This document shows, piece by piece, positions 1 to 10,905 of a stretch of DNA of 64,000 nt. Positions within the stretch are counted from its first letter, which is position 1. Each line of letters begins with the position of its first letter. The translations under genes were made by a program, and so were the position numbers. A model generated the notes under the pieces. It was not told the origin of the DNA and made no database searches. It saw only the letters and a list, made by a program, of their open reading frames with translations. This DNA comes from Eubacteriales bacterium (GTDB taxonomy: Bacteria; Bacillota; Clostridia; Oscillospirales; Oscillospiraceae). Location: NCBI GenBank assembly GCA_030536255.1, contig JAUNQI010000006.1, positions 36,496-100,495 on the forward strand, written 5' to 3'.

Positions 1-86
1 ACTGCCGACAGGGCAGGTATACGCAACTCAGCGGCAGCATCGGAAAGCCGCTGCATCAGCTTTTCCATGCAGGATTCATTCTTCAT
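1..86 (-). CDS. 5' part of an unidentified gene downstream of ntpD
   Basis: An ATG at 84-86 follows the ntpD stop by 16 bases and is preceded by a GGAAAG ribosome binding site about nine bases away. The frame stays open for 28 codons to the window edge, beginning MKNESCMEKL and continuing as an amphipathic, helix-like stretch. The tight spacing suggests it is co-transcribed with the V-ATPase genes. In the Enterococcus operon the next genes are ntpH and ntpJ, but the visible residues do not let me assign either. I do not recognise the product. Confidence 0.45.
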   Translation of the reverse strand, partial: MKNESCMEKLMQRLSDAAAELRIPALSA

Positions 87-102
87 AAGTGTTCTTTCCG
101 TA

Positions 103-753
103 TCAGCTGTAATTATGTGCTTTCTGAAGGACCATATCCTTTACCTTCATAAGCCTTACCTTCGTCGAATTCTCGTTTTCCTCGAGCTTCATTGTAATAT
201 ACTTAATATTCTTTTCCAACTCGGGAATGGTGGAATACTCCAGAGCATTTACGCGGCGTCGGGTCTTCTCGATTTCCTCCGCAAGGAGCTGCATTGTCTT
301 TTCCACCTCGGCAAGCTTCAGCATATCCTCAAAAACAGCAGCCATCTGCTCAAGCGCGTCATCCAGTTCTCCGGATGTCTGTGCAAAACCATACGGATAG
401 ATTTCCGACGGGTCATTGCTTTTTGTCCGGAAGCTGTATTCGGGCACATCCACGCTCATGATATTCCTGTACCGGATATCCAGCTCCACGCTTTGTCTCG
501 GATAAAGCAGAGACTGCTCAAGGATCTCAGGAGACATGATAGATGAGGCAACCTGAAGCGAACCGAAAGCGGCCGTTAAGCCGTTCTCAACTTTCACTCT
601 GAGTTCCTTATTCTGTTTGATTACATCCATGAACTGGCGCATCAGCTCATCCCGTTTGTCTTTCAGCAGTTTGTGGCCGCGTCTTGCTGTTTTCAAACGG
701 TTCTTCAGCTGATTCAGCACCATTCTGGTCGGTATTATAGCGGTAGAAGCCAA
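103..753 (-). CDS. ntpD: V-type ATPase subunit D (central stalk)
   Basis: This 216-residue protein is the rotor shaft that couples ATP hydrolysis in the A3B3 head to rotation of the membrane ring. The N-terminus (MASTAIIPTRMVLNQLKNRL) is the conserved start of the family, and the two ends form long charged helices, roughly residues 5-75 and 140-210, that pair as a coiled coil. The length is typical. It follows ntpB by 16 bases and is the last recognisable subunit in an order that matches the Enterococcus ntpFIKECGABD operon. It acts at the cytoplasmic face of the membrane. Confidence 0.95.
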   Translation of the reverse strand: MASTAIIPTRMVLNQLKNRLKTARRGHKLLKDKRDELMRQFMDVIKQNKELRVKVENGLTAAFGSLQVASSIMSPEILEQSLLYPRQSVELDIRYRNIMSVDVPEYSFRTKSNDPSEIYPYGFAQTSGELDDALEQMAAVFEDMLKLAEVEKTMQLLAEEIEKTRRRVNALEYSTIPELEKNIKYITMKLEENENSTKVRLMKVKDMVLQKAHNYS

Positions 754-769
754 AGAATCACTTCCTTCG

Positions 770-2143
770 TTACTTCCTGGGTAGATACTTCTCGATGTAC
801 TGAGTTTTAATACGTTTCAGTTCGCGGGTCGGGAGAATACTGAGCAGATCCCAGCCAATCGTCAGTGTATCCTCTATTGACCGGTTTGCATCATTCCCCT
901 GGCCGACGTATTCCTTCTCAAATTCCTCAGCAAATTTGGCATAGAGCTTGTCATCCGAGGACAGCGCAGCTTCACCGAGGATCGTCATCAGCTCTTTAGC
1001 ATCCTTCCCTCTGGAATAAGCCGCAAACAGCTGGTTCATTGTCCCTGCGTGGTCTTCACGGGTTTTTCCTTCGCCGATACCCTTATCCTTCAGACGGGAG
1101 AGAGAAGGAAGAACATCGATTGGAGGGACAATTCCCTTACGGAACAGATCACGGGAAAGAATAATCTGTCCTTCCGTAATATATCCGGTAAGGTCAGGAA
1201 TCGGGTGAGTCTTGTCATCCTCAGGCATGGTGAGGATCGGGATCATGGTAATGGATCCGGTTTTCCCCTGACGGCGTCCGGCACGCTCATACATGGTTGC
1301 AAGGTCTGTATAAAGATATCCGGGATATCCGCGGCGACCGGGAACCTCTTTCTTTGCTGCCGAGATCTCACGGAGTGCTTCCGCATAGTTTGTAATATCC
1401 GTAAGAATAACCAGAACCTGCATTCCTTTTTCGAATGCAAGATACTCTGCAGCTGTGAGTGCCATACGCGGAGTTGCAATTCTTTCAACCGCGGGGTCAT
1501 TTGCAAGGTTGGAGAAAACCACCGTACGCTCTATGGCCCCTGTACGTCTGAACTCACTGATAAAATATTCGGATTCTTCAAAGGTAATACCGATTGCGGC
1601 AAAAACGACTGCAAATGTCTCATTATCTCCGAGAACTCTGGCCTGACGGGCGATCTGCGCTGCGAGAGAAGCGTGCGGAAGACCGGATCCGGAAAAGATC
1701 GGCAACTTCTGCCCGCGGACGAGCGTATTCAGACCGTCAATTGCGGAAACACCGGTCTGAATGAATTCCGCAGGATAAGCGCGGGCCGCCGGATTCATCG
1801 GAAGGCCGTTAATATCCATATAGGCATCAGCAAGTATTTCCGGACCGCCGTCGATAGGGCTTCCCATCCCGTTAAATACCCGTCCGAGCATATCTTCAGA
1901 CACTGCGAGCTGCTGCGGATGCCCGAGGAAACGGACCTTAGTCTCCGCAAGATTGATTCCCTGGGCCGATTCAAAAAGCTGAACTACTGCTCTGTTTCCT
2001 TCGACCTCAAGCACTTTGCAGCGGCGGACTTCGCCGTTCGGGAGCTCAAGCTCACCAAGCTCATCATAGGTAACGCCGTCAACACCTTCAACGATCATCA
2101 GAGGGTTGGCTACTTCCCTGATTGTTTTATACTCTTTTATCAT
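770..2143 (-). CDS. ntpB: V-type ATPase subunit B (non-catalytic head subunit)
   Basis: The 457-residue protein forms the alternating regulatory subunits of the A3B3 head. It begins [20 protein letters not shown], a standard family start. Around residues 150-160 the P-loop position reads [15 protein letters not shown], which lacks the GKT needed for catalysis, as expected for B rather than A. The ALREIS and [11 protein letters not shown] segments are also conserved. The ATG overlaps the ntpA stop in an ATGA arrangement, implying translational coupling and equal stoichiometry of A and B. Nothing in the sequence is unusual. Confidence 0.96.
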   Translation of the reverse strand: MIKEYKTIREVANPLMIVEGVDGVTYDELGELELPNGEVRRCKVLEVEGNRAVVQLFESAQGINLAETKVRFLGHPQQLAVSEDMLGRVFNGMGSPIDGGPEILADAYMDINGLPMNPAARAYPAEFIQTGVSAIDGLNTLVRGQKLPIFSGSGLPHASLAAQIARQARVLGDNETFAVVFAAIGITFEESEYFISEFRRTGAIERTVVFSNLANDPAVERIATPRMALTAAEYLAFEKGMQVLVILTDITNYAEALREISAAKKEVPGRRGYPGYLYTDLATMYERAGRRQGKTGSITMIPILTMPEDDKTHPIPDLTGYITEGQIILSRDLFRKGIVPPIDVLPSLSRLKDKGIGEGKTREDHAGTMNQLFAAYSRGKDAKELMTILGEAALSSDDKLYAKFAEEFEKEYVGQGNDANRSIEDTLTIGWDLLSILPTRELKRIKTQYIEKYLPRK

Positions 2144-3912
2144 TTCTTCCTACCCCCTTCTGCAACGGAGAGAACCTCAGACTTCATTTCTGTCTCAATG
2201 TCGTCGTATTCTTTTTCGAACTGATCCGGATCAGCCATTTTGGCGCGTCCGATCTTTTCGCGGGAAGGAATTGTAAATAAAGACTCAATATCAACAATCT
2301 TATCAAGAACCGTTCTGCATTCTGTATCATAGGAAAGGATCAGATCAAGAAGTCTGTATTGTTTCGCATATGAAGAATACGCGTCCTCTTTGACAAAGGC
2401 ATTCTGCTGAAGAAAGTCCTCACGGATCATCTTCGCAGTCTCCATCGTCATCCTATCCGAAGGAGAAAGAGCATCCTGACCGACAAGCTTTACGATTTCC
2501 TGGAGTTCACTTTCTTCCTGAAGAATGCTCATCGCTTTTACGCGGTTCTTCATATAGTTCTCACTGAACTGTTCCGTATACCATGAAGAGAGGGAATCAA
2601 TATAAAGTGAATATGACGTCAGCCAGTTAATTGCCGGGAAGTGACGGGCATATGCCAGCCCGGAATCCAGTGCCCAGAAAACTTTGACGATCCTCATTGT
2701 GGCCTGAGAAACCGGCTCGGAAATATCTCCGCCCGGAGGCGAGACCGCTCCGATAGCCGTAACGGAGCCAAGCCTTTTATCGGATCCGAGACACTCAACA
2801 ACACCTGCACGTTCATAAAACTGGGCAAGTCTCGAAGCCAGATATGCGGGATATCCTTCTTCACCCGGCATTTCCTCAAGTCTTCCGGACATCTCACGGA
2901 GAGCTTCTGCCCAACGTGAGGTGGAATCCGCAAGGACAGCCACATCATATCCCATATCACGGAAATACTCCGCAATAGTAATTCCTGTATAAATGGAAGC
3001 TTCACGCGCTGCAACTGGCATATCTGAAGTATTGGCTATCAGGACCGTTCTCTTCATAAGAGGTTCGCCGTTCCGCGGATCTTTCAGCTCCGGGAACTCC
3101 ATAAGAACGTCGGTCATCTCATTTCCGCGTTCTCCGCATCCGATGTAGATAACGATATCCACATCAGACCATTTTGCCAGCTGATGCTGAACAACGGTTT
3201 TTCCGGCTCCAAACGGTCCCGGAACTGCAGCAGTCCCTCCTTTGGCAATGGGGAACATCGTATCTATTATTCTCTGTCCGGAGTTCATGGGTTTTGAAGG
3301 AACCTGTTTCTTGTCATACGGTCTGGCAATTCGAACAGGCCAGCGCTGAATCATATTCAGCTCATGATCAACGCCCTTTTCATCCGTGACCACTGCAATA
3401 GTATCCGTTATAACATGATCTCCCTCCGGAATAACGCTTTTAACAGTTCCTTTTATTCCGTTCGGTACCATAATTTTGTGAAGGATCGCAGATGTTTCCT
3501 GAACTGTTCCGAGAACATCCCCCGGCACTACGCTGCTTCCGGCTTCCGCCGTCGGCACAAAATGCCAGACTCTCGTCCGGTCAAGGGCAGAAACATCAAT
3601 TCCTCTCGCAATACAGTCACCGGAAAGGCGGCGCATTTCTGGAAGAGGACGCTGAATTCCGTCGTATATGTTTTCAAGCATACCCGGGCCAAGTTCAACG
3701 GACAGCGGCATGCCGGTTGTATACACTTCCGCCCCCGGACCAAGGCCGGAGGTCTCTTCATAGACCTGAATGGACGCATTGTCTCCGGTCATATTCAGGA
3801 TTTCGCCGATAAGGTGTTTCTCACCAACACGAACAACGTCGGAAACGTTTGCATCGGCAAGCCCCTTTGCTACGACAAGCGGCCCTGATACCTTTGTTAT
3901 AGTTCCACTCAT
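2140..3912 (-). CDS. ntpA: V-type ATPase subunit A (catalytic head subunit)
   Basis: This 590-residue subunit carries the ATP-hydrolysing site. The Walker A motif GPFGAGKT lies at residues 232-239, and GCGERGNEM and [14 protein letters not shown] follow as the conserved catalytic and arginine-finger-proximal segments. The long non-homologous region between about residues 110 and 200 distinguishes A-type V-ATPase subunits from F1 beta. It starts seven bases downstream of the subunit F gene and overlaps ntpB by four bases. Size and motifs are typical of clostridial V/A-ATPases. Confidence 0.97.
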   Translation of the reverse strand: MSGTITKVSGPLVVAKGLADANVSDVVRVGEKHLIGEILNMTGDNASIQVYEETSGLGPGAEVYTTGMPLSVELGPGMLENIYDGIQRPLPEMRRLSGDCIARGIDVSALDRTRVWHFVPTAEAGSSVVPGDVLGTVQETSAILHKIMVPNGIKGTVKSVIPEGDHVITDTIAVVTDEKGVDHELNMIQRWPVRIARPYDKKQVPSKPMNSGQRIIDTMFPIAKGGTAAVPGPFGAGKTVVQHQLAKWSDVDIVIYIGCGERGNEMTDVLMEFPELKDPRNGEPLMKRTVLIANTSDMPVAAREASIYTGITIAEYFRDMGYDVAVLADSTSRWAEALREMSGRLEEMPGEEGYPAYLASRLAQFYERAGVVECLGSDKRLGSVTAIGAVSPPGGDISEPVSQATMRIVKVFWALDSGLAYARHFPAINWLTSYSLYIDSLSSWYTEQFSENYMKNRVKAMSILQEESELQEIVKLVGQDALSPSDRMTMETAKMIREDFLQQNAFVKEDAYSSYAKQYRLLDLILSYDTECRTVLDKIVDIESLFTIPSREKIGRAKMADPDQFEKEYDDIETEMKSEVLSVAEGGRKK

Positions 3913-3919
3913 TTGTCAT

Positions 3920-4243
3920 TTACTCCTTATCAAGTATATTTATTCCGACAGCCCTCTCAACAGCTGAGTTGAGCGCCGATAACCCCATTCCGGTTGATCC
4001 ATCCCTACCGGGAATAACGATGATTGCCGGTGTCGGGCTGTCTTTATATCTTTCGATATTCTTGCATAGCTTCTCCGCAAAGCTCTCTTCAATATAGATA
4101 ATAGCATACTGTGACCCCTCTTCTGTGAGAAAGTCCAATGCTTCACAGGCTTCAGCTGCATCTGCTGCAGAAAAAGTTTCAAGTCCGAGAGCTTTGAAGC
4201 CGATAACCGTTTCCGGTCTCCCGATAACTGCAATTTTATACAT
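3920..4243 (-). CDS. ntpG: V-type ATPase subunit F (NtpG in Enterococcus naming)
   Basis: A 107-residue soluble subunit that sits on the central stalk beside subunit D. It begins MYKIAVIGRPETVIGFKALG, the conserved start with the GxxxTVxGF pattern, and has an alpha/beta fold typical of the family. The ATG at 4241-4243 is preferred over a GTG three codons upstream because it gives the family N-terminus directly. It overlaps the end of ntpC by eight bases, which suggests coupling. Confidence 0.92.
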   Translation of the reverse strand: MYKIAVIGRPETVIGFKALGLETFSAADAAEACEALDFLTEEGSQYAIIYIEESFAEKLCKNIERYKDSPTPAIIVIPGRDGSTGMGLSALNSAVERAVGINILDKE

Positions 4244-5228
4244 ACAGATCACGCAGCCTTTCCCTTAGGATCTCGCTCTTAATCCCGGCAAGCTTTCCGG
4301 TCAGAATCATCCGCACTGCAGTTGTCTCATTCTCAATGGATGCCAGATACGCCGCGACAGGCTCACTGCCGTATGTTACATGCCTCGACAGCTTTATATA
4401 GCTGTTAACAGCATTATCACAGACGAGTTCGAACTCTGTAAGACGGCCGCCTTCAACAGCCTGCCGTCCTGCTTCGCAGACCTTCTCCAGACCGGCCCGT
4501 GAAAACAGTACGAAAATCTTTTCTGTATTGTCGGCAGAAAGAATATCTCTGACGCTGATCTTTCCTCCCGTAACAAGAACATCCTCAAGGAAATCCCGGC
4601 TTTTTCCCATCCGCAAAGTTCTGACAATTCCCTTCAGGTTTGCAATATCGATCAGCAGCTTCGCGTACCCCTTCAGAAAATCATTTCCGGAAGACTCCGC
4701 CACAGTGCTCAGCTCGGCAAAATATGCTCTGTCAAGCAGAAAATCCGAAAGCTGGGGATTCGAGGTCCTTGCCAGAAGATTTTTTGCTTCTTCGGCGGCT
4801 TCTCCCAGTTTTCCCGGCATATATCTGTACTGTGCTTCGTTGTAAAGACTTTTCAGCTCCTGAGGATCCATTCTTCCCGAGCCGCTCAAAAGCCCGGAGG
4901 CTTCTGTTCCGGATGCCTCGGATTTGATGATCACCTTGAGATTATGATAATCGTATTTCAGACGGAAAATATCCGTGAGTCCTTTATCCGGGCACAGCCT
5001 GTCAATCTCGGCAAATACAGCCTCTCTTCGCAGTGTCAGAGCACGCTCTGTTTCCTTTGCCGTCATATGGGACATATCTTCATAACCGAGATCCGTAAGA
5101 GTCTTTGCTGCATCCTCAAATGACGGAGCGTCTATCATATGCTCTGCCTGCTCTGCGGTAAGGAGCTTCGGTTCTCTTGCCCGAAGCATCGCCGACAGAC
5201 ATATATACGCTTCTCTGTTTTTTAACAC
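4236..5228 (-). CDS. ntpC: V-type ATPase subunit C (AC39-type, d subunit)
   Basis: The 330-residue subunit is the funnel-shaped socket joining the central stalk to the proteolipid ring. It is largely alpha-helical. The segments DIFRLKYDYHNLKVIIKSE near residues 87-105 and the repeated three-domain helical pattern match the AC39/NtpC family, and the length is typical. It lies 26 bases downstream of ntpE and overlaps the subunit F gene by eight bases. Confidence 0.92.
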   Translation of the reverse strand: MLKNREAYICLSAMLRAREPKLLTAEQAEHMIDAPSFEDAAKTLTDLGYEDMSHMTAKETERALTLRREAVFAEIDRLCPDKGLTDIFRLKYDYHNLKVIIKSEASGTEASGLLSGSGRMDPQELKSLYNEAQYRYMPGKLGEAAEEAKNLLARTSNPQLSDFLLDRAYFAELSTVAESSGNDFLKGYAKLLIDIANLKGIVRTLRMGKSRDFLEDVLVTGGKISVRDILSADNTEKIFVLFSRAGLEKVCEAGRQAVEGGRLTEFELVCDNAVNSYIKLSRHVTYGSEPVAAYLASIENETTAVRMILTGKLAGIKSEILRERLRDLYV

Positions 5229-5254
5229 AGTCTTTCCTCCCTGAACCCGGGTTA

Positions 5255-5842
5255 TTATTCAAACAGGATGCCGGCAACCTTGCCGGACATTTCCTCACGG
5301 GACATATCGACAAGCAATTCAATTGAATTGTTCGCTTCAATACGTCCGTTCCGAATGATTAGTCCTCCGGAAAAATCTCCCGTGTCTTCCGATAGAGAAA
5401 GCTTCCCGCCGCCGATCGTTTCGTTTGCGGCCTGAGCGATCCTGTTCCCAAATTTAACTCTGTCTGTTTTGTTCAGAACGATCTCACCGCTTCCGTTATC
5501 GGAAGCTTTTACAGCAAGCTTGACGAGAAATGCAAAATAATCTTCATCGGGCATATTCAGAAGCAGCTCTTTCGCTTTGCAGAAGCTCGCAGAAACCATT
5601 TCCTGTTTAAGAGCGAGAATCTCCTTTTTGCTTTCCATCTGGACGATCCGGTCTTTGTTCCCGGCGCTCTCTTCGCATTCCTTCACGCCATCGCGAATTC
5701 TTGCGGAATATGCTTCTCTTGCTTTTTCTGCATATTCATCACGAATAGCGGCACACTGCTTTTCAGCCTGAGCAAGTATCGCGTCTGCTTCCGCTTTCGC
5801 ATCAGCCTGGATGTGCGCGATTATTTTATCAGTGCCTTTCAT
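5255..5842 (-). CDS. ntpE: V-type ATPase subunit E (peripheral stalk)
   Basis: This 195-residue protein forms the peripheral stator stalk together with subunit G/H. Residues 1-90 are a long charged helix (KADAKAEADAILAQAEKQ pattern) for coiled-coil pairing. The C-terminal half (from about residue 100) is a mixed fold with the GGLIIRNGRIEANNSIE segment characteristic of subunit E. It starts 20 bases after ntpK and precedes ntpC. Family assignment is secure from the C-terminal motif and position. Confidence 0.92.
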   Translation of the reverse strand: MKGTDKIIAHIQADAKAEADAILAQAEKQCAAIRDEYAEKAREAYSARIRDGVKECEESAGNKDRIVQMESKKEILALKQEMVSASFCKAKELLLNMPDEDYFAFLVKLAVKASDNGSGEIVLNKTDRVKFGNRIAQAANETIGGGKLSLSEDTGDFSGGLIIRNGRIEANNSIELLVDMSREEMSGKVAGILFE

Positions 5843-5862
5843 AGCTGTCCTCTCAGGTCTTT

Positions 5863-6366
<504 letters not shown>

Positions 6367-6379
6367 CTATATTAATAAA

Positions 6380-8380
6380 TTACTTCGCCTTGATATATTT
6401 TCCGTTGACTTTCAACGGTTTAAACGCTTTTCCGCCGTCCTGATAGAATTTTCCGAAAAATTCCAGACACTGAAGTCTCAGGTCATGTACAAAACAGCCG
6501 AGAAGATTCAGTCCGAAATTCATTGCATGCCCCAGCAGGAATATTATAACAAAGGCAATAATCGTTACCGCATTGATCCCGCTGCTCTTTGCAGGCATGA
6601 TCGCTACAGTATTAAAAACCTGGCCGATAACTCCGCCTGCAAGCATGAGAGCCATGATTCTGGAATATGAAAGAATATCTCCGAACCAGCCTGTTGCCGT
6701 GTTATAAATACAACCGAACGCGGCTGTAACTTTACCGAAGCCTTTCGCATCCCGCCCCGCTCCGAAGAGCAATACAGCAATGCCGGCGATCAGAGCTCCC
6801 ACCGCCACAGCATTCGGGATCCAGGGAAGAACATTCAGTTTCTTCAGAAGGAATACTGCCGCTCCGAGAAGCAGACACCAGAGTGCGCCTTCTTCCCATA
6901 TAGCTCCCGCTTTATTCCCTGCTTTCCATTTCTGAACAAAGGATATGACCATTCCGGCATTCAGGTGCATCCACCCAAGGACGAGCGCACCGATCAGGAC
7001 CGCAATACTGTTCTCTGTGGGACTGAACAGTTTAGGAAAGCCCTGCCATACCGGCTCTATTCCTTTGCTCTCGCATATCAGATCATAAAGCTGTTTCGGA
7101 GCGTCGCTGAAAAATCCTCCGGTAAGGGCTCCCATGGCAAATGTTGCGATTCCGCCCCACAAAAGCAGACGGCAGAACGAAAGGGTTCCTCCTTCCGGTT
7201 TCATCTTCGCCATTGCAATCAGCGCCGCGATGACCATCAGAATTCCATAGCCCATATCCGCCATCATCAAGCCGAAGAACAGAATGAAAAACGGAGCCAT
7301 CAGGGGATTCGGATCAACTGAACCATAAGCGGGAAGAGAATACATATTCGTTACCATGTTCAAACCGTCTGTTATCCGGTTATTTTTCAGAGAAACCGGA
7401 ACAGCCGGATATTCATCTTCTTCAGGATCCGTTGTCTCATAAGCGCAGTCAAAGCTTCTGAATAAGCTCTCCAGTTCTTTCTCCTTCTCTGCAGGTATCC
7501 ATCCCTGCATATACACCGAAGATTCCGTTCCGTAAAGCTTTGATTCCGCCTCCGCCATGGAAATTCTGGCACTGATCCTGTCCGCTGCAAACTTCAGCTC
7601 ATCGCGCCTTACTGCCTCAGACTCGATCCGGGCCCGGCAGCGTTCCTTTTCAGCTGCCATCTCCCTCAGCGCAGCTTCCGCTTTCCCGCTCAGCTCTCTG
7701 GAGGAACCCGGCATCCCGGCTGCAGCAGCCGGAGAATAACCGAACGCCTTCATCGCTTCCTGAACTTCCGGCAGCTTATCACGCAGGAAGATGATCATAA
7801 TATAGTGGAGCGTTTTATCATCACTCACCGTATACAGCTGAGCTTCATCCGTTATATCCTCAACTGCTCTGGCAGCATCGGCAAGGCTGAATCTGGCAGG
7901 GATCGTTCCGATCATCACTGCCGCATACTCTGTTCCCTGAGTATCCAGAGATACATTCAGCGGGATCCACGGCTTCAGAGTCTCAACAATTCCCTTCTGC
8001 CGGCTTTCCTCTGCGCTCAGTTTCCTGATCCGGTCATCATCCTCAATGATTGATTCAGCAAACTGAACAGCTCCCCACATTCCAGTATCATCCAGAAATG
8101 CAGATGTCTCCAGCTCCGGCTTTGCCGACAGTAACCCGGTTTTTTCCGGAACATATCTGTCCAGCAATGCAAGCCCCTGAAGAAGCGAGGAATATGCCTG
8201 CTTGTATTTCAGAAGTTCTGAATCCTCGTTTTTTACGATTCCGGAAAGACCGGATTCTTCCACAGCTCCGCTGATCTCCGAAAATTCGACACATCCGTGC
8301 TTCATCAACTCTCTGAGAAGAGCTTCCTTCTGGGAACGGACAACGGCCAGTGCAAGCTTTTTCATCTTTACAATAGCCAT
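6380..8380 (-). CDS. ntpI: V-type ATPase subunit I (a subunit, membrane stator)
   Basis: The 666-residue protein has a soluble N-terminal half (about residues 1-340, with coiled-coil segments around 100-150 and 230-290) and a C-terminal membrane half with seven or eight helices beginning near residue 360. The conserved FFGLMMADMGYGILM segment opens the membrane domain, and the LSYSRIMALMLAGGVI helix contains the Arg that faces the rotor carboxylates. It forms the ion half-channels. The gene lies two bases after the subunit G/H gene and 50 bases before ntpK. Confidence 0.95.
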   Translation of the reverse strand: MAIVKMKKLALAVVRSQKEALLRELMKHGCVEFSEISGAVEESGLSGIVKNEDSELLKYKQAYSSLLQGLALLDRYVPEKTGLLSAKPELETSAFLDDTGMWGAVQFAESIIEDDDRIRKLSAEESRQKGIVETLKPWIPLNVSLDTQGTEYAAVMIGTIPARFSLADAARAVEDITDEAQLYTVSDDKTLHYIMIIFLRDKLPEVQEAMKAFGYSPAAAAGMPGSSRELSGKAEAALREMAAEKERCRARIESEAVRRDELKFAADRISARISMAEAESKLYGTESSVYMQGWIPAEKEKELESLFRSFDCAYETTDPEEDEYPAVPVSLKNNRITDGLNMVTNMYSLPAYGSVDPNPLMAPFFILFFGLMMADMGYGILMVIAALIAMAKMKPEGGTLSFCRLLLWGGIATFAMGALTGGFFSDAPKQLYDLICESKGIEPVWQGFPKLFSPTENSIAVLIGALVLGWMHLNAGMVISFVQKWKAGNKAGAIWEEGALWCLLLGAAVFLLKKLNVLPWIPNAVAVGALIAGIAVLLFGAGRDAKGFGKVTAAFGCIYNTATGWFGDILSYSRIMALMLAGGVIGQVFNTVAIMPAKSSGINAVTIIAFVIIFLLGHAMNFGLNLLGCFVHDLRLQCLEFFGKFYQDGGKAFKPLKVNGKYIKAK

Positions 8381-8382
8381 AT

Positions 8383-8697
8383 TCAGCCGTTCACTATCCT
8401 TTCTGCAATCAGCTCTGCCGCCTTGCCCATTCTTGCTTCCGCGGCTGCCTGAAGAACCGCTTTTTTATTTTCCAGCTTTCCCGAAAACTTTGCAGCATTT
8501 TCAGTAGCTCTGATATCGCTCTGCTCACGCAGCTTTTTCAGCTCATCCTCCGCCTTCGCCAGGGCTGTCCGTATTGCCTCCTGCCCTGAAACTTCGGCAT
8601 CTGCCTCCATCTGCTTCGCTTGTGCTCTGGCATAGGAAACTGCCACTTTCGCTGCATCCTCAGCCTGAGCTATTGACGTTATCGCATCAAATGACAT
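8383..8697 (-). CDS. ntpF: V-type ATPase subunit G/H (peripheral stalk, NtpF in Enterococcus naming)
   Basis: A 104-residue, almost wholly alpha-helical protein with Ala, Lys and Glu in a heptad-like pattern, as expected for the stalk partner of subunit E. An upstream in-frame ATG at 8754 would add 19 residues and reach into the neighbouring gene. The ATG at 8695-8697 is chosen because AAAGGAGG lies seven bases before it. It is the first gene of the ATPase set, 34 bases after the PAP2 gene. The assignment relies on composition and position rather than strong motifs. Confidence 0.85.
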   Translation of the reverse strand: MSFDAITSIAQAEDAAKVAVSYARAQAKQMEADAEVSGQEAIRTALAKAEDELKKLREQSDIRATENAAKFSGKLENKKAVLQAAAEARMGKAAELIAERIVNG

Positions 8698-8731
8698 CAG
8701 GAAACCTCCTTTGTATATCCAAGTCAATGTG

Positions 8732-9484
8732 TTATCTGCTGTGTTTTCCGACATAACCGGTCGAAGCGCGGGAAGAAGTTTTTCCTGCTCTGACAGACCT
8801 CACCGGTTCTTCTGCTTCACTGATCAGGCCAAGCTTTGAAGGGATTCCACCGAAATCCGGCAGACTCCAGTTAAGGATAAATTCTGCCCACGGTTTTCTT
8901 CTGTTCACACGAAGAATACGGAAAATAAGCTCCGTAATGAAATAGGCAATCACAGCAGAAACAATTCCGATCAGCGCCCCGAAAAGAACATCTGACGGGT
9001 AATGCGCCATCAGGTAATTTCTCGCCATACAAGTCAGTAAAACCCATATAATTGCCGGAACAGTCCATTTTTTCCCATTTCTCAGCCGTAATGCCATCAT
9101 TCCGGCCGCTGCAGCGGTAACATGCCCTGAAGGGAATGAGAAATCATCCTCAAATGGTGCTCCGACCGCCAAATACCATTCGGAGTAAGGTTCAAACATA
9201 AACGGTCTCGGCCGTGCAATAAGATCTTTCAAAATAATATTCGTGATCAACGCTCCGCATGCTACTGCGCCAAAAAGGCAGATTCCTGTTCTGCGGGTCT
9301 TGGAAAAGCACATGAGAATCAATGCAGCTATAAAAAATACCAGACCTTTTTCTCCGATAAAAGTTATAAGCTTTGAAAGAATAGTAAGCGGAGAGCAGCA
9401 GATTGAATGATAAAAAGAGAGAAACAGTTTATCAAATCCGGCAAAAAAGCTGTTCAGAAAATCGGCACCTGCAGATAATACCAT
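8732..9484 (-). CDS. PAP2-family membrane phosphatase
   Basis: A 250-residue membrane protein with about six helices and the three phosphatase signature motifs of the PAP2 superfamily: K86-DLIARPRP (C1), PSGH at 118-121 (C2) and R155 to H161-YPSDV (C3). Such enzymes dephosphorylate undecaprenyl pyrophosphate or lipid phosphates at the outer membrane face; which substrate is used here cannot be read from the sequence. AAGGAGG precedes the ATG. The C-terminal 50 residues are a soluble basic tail. It follows the MATE gene by 14 bases. Confidence 0.88.
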   Translation of the reverse strand: MVLSAGADFLNSFFAGFDKLFLSFYHSICCSPLTILSKLITFIGEKGLVFFIAALILMCFSKTRRTGICLFGAVACGALITNIILKDLIARPRPFMFEPYSEWYLAVGAPFEDDFSFPSGHVTAAAAGMMALRLRNGKKWTVPAIIWVLLTCMARNYLMAHYPSDVLFGALIGIVSAVIAYFITELIFRILRVNRRKPWAEFILNWSLPDFGGIPSKLGLISEAEEPVRSVRAGKTSSRASTGYVGKHSR

Positions 9485-9498
9485 CAGATCATTCCTCC

Positions 9499-10884
9499 TT
9501 ACTCGGTCTCAACAAGATTGTTGACCCAGATACGTTTTTTTACAAGAATATATCCCGCCGCACATTTCAGAAAATCAAGACCGTAAGAAATTGCATAAAT
9601 CGGGATAATCGGAAGCGCCGTAAATTTTACAAGGATCAGTGTAATGGGTATGCTCAGAACCCAGATATATGCGCTGTCAAAAAGGAAAGTAATAATTGTT
9701 TTTCCGCCTGAACGGATCGTAAAATAACAGGCATTCGTAAAAGCGTTTGAGGGCATCATAATTGCATTCACAATAAGCATGCTTGCGGCAAGTTCCCTGA
9801 CTCTGTCCGTAGTATTGTAGAGATGCGGAATGAGCGGAGCCAAGATCACCATTACGATTCCTACAACAAAACACTGAGCAACTGAAAACGCAATCAGTTT
9901 TCTGTCCTCATCGATTGCCCTCTCGATTTCTCCGGCACCAAGCAGCTGTCCGACGATAATAGAAACCGTTGTTCCCATCGCAAAGAAGGCACAGAAAAAC
10001 AGATTGGAAACGGTTGAGCATATATTCTCAGCTGAAACGACCTCCAGCCCGCGTGCGGACATCACCTGATTCAGCGTAGTCATACCGCCGGACCAGAGAA
10101 ATTCATTAATCAGAAGCGGAGTACCAAGCCTGATGATCCGGCCACGCATCTCTTTTGGAACATACAGAGTTTTATAGAAGCCTTTGATAAACGGATTTTT
10201 TCCTCTGTGCGTATGTGTTCTGACGATTACTATTCCGCATTCAACAAATCTCGCGATAACAGTTGCGATTGCTGCTCCCACGACTCCGAGCCTGGGAGCT
10301 CCGAGCTTGCCGTATATGAGCATGTAGTTGAAGAAGAGGTTCACAAAAACAGCAATGATCCCGGCCGTCATCGGCAGTCTGGTTTCGCCCGTCTCTCTGA
10401 GAGTACTCGAATAAACGTTCAAAAGAGCAAAAACCGGGACCTGAATGAGCATGATTTTCAGGTAATCTTTCCCATATTCCAGAGTTGCAGCCAGATCGAG
10501 ATTTTCCTCTCCTTCATGGATAAACAGGGAAATCAGATTTTCACCGTAAACGATAAAAACGATCCCCGCTACTATCGTTATGCCGGCAGCGATCCAGAGC
10601 TTTGCCCTCATGCTGTCCCTTACGCCCTCGTTGTCTTTCTTTCCGAAATACTGTGCCGTAAGGATCCCGGCTCCGGCCAGTCCGCCGAAAATGCTCAGAT
10701 TAAAGACAAAAAGGATCTGATTGACAATCGCAACTCCGGACATCGGCTCTGTACCGATCCTTCCGACCATAAGATTGTCCAGAAGAGATACAAAATTCGT
10801 GATAACATTCTGAATGAGGACAGGGATCATTACCGCAAGGACTCTTCTGTAAAATGCTCTGTCCCCTATATATTTTTTTAACAT
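9499..10884 (-). CDS. MATE family efflux transporter
   Basis: The 461-residue protein has twelve predicted membrane helices in two homologous halves, with the N-terminal FVSLLDNLMVGRIGTEPMSGVAI-type region characteristic of MATE transporters (roughly residues 30-52). The family exports cationic drugs or metabolites using Na+ or H+ gradients. Substrate cannot be predicted. It lies between ricT (21 bases upstream) and the PAP2 gene (14 bases downstream), so it is probably part of the gltX-to-ntp transcription unit. The ribosome binding site is weak. Confidence 0.88.
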   Translation of the reverse strand: MLKKYIGDRAFYRRVLAVMIPVLIQNVITNFVSLLDNLMVGRIGTEPMSGVAIVNQILFVFNLSIFGGLAGAGILTAQYFGKKDNEGVRDSMRAKLWIAAGITIVAGIVFIVYGENLISLFIHEGEENLDLAATLEYGKDYLKIMLIQVPVFALLNVYSSTLRETGETRLPMTAGIIAVFVNLFFNYMLIYGKLGAPRLGVVGAAIATVIARFVECGIVIVRTHTHRGKNPFIKGFYKTLYVPKEMRGRIIRLGTPLLINEFLWSGGMTTLNQVMSARGLEVVSAENICSTVSNLFFCAFFAMGTTVSIIVGQLLGAGEIERAIDEDRKLIAFSVAQCFVVGIVMVILAPLIPHLYNTTDRVRELAASMLIVNAIMMPSNAFTNACYFTIRSGGKTIITFLFDSAYIWVLSIPITLILVKFTALPIIPIYAISYGLDFLKCAAGYILVKKRIWVNNLVETE

Positions 10885-10905
10885 AACTGGTAATTATTAA
10901 TTCAA

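Noticed and set aside
1049..2224. Long plus-strand open frame of about 390 codons opposite ntpB
   Set aside because: It is antisense to a clearly conserved V-ATPase subunit gene, has unlikely composition (many Cys, Arg, Asn) and no family resemblance.
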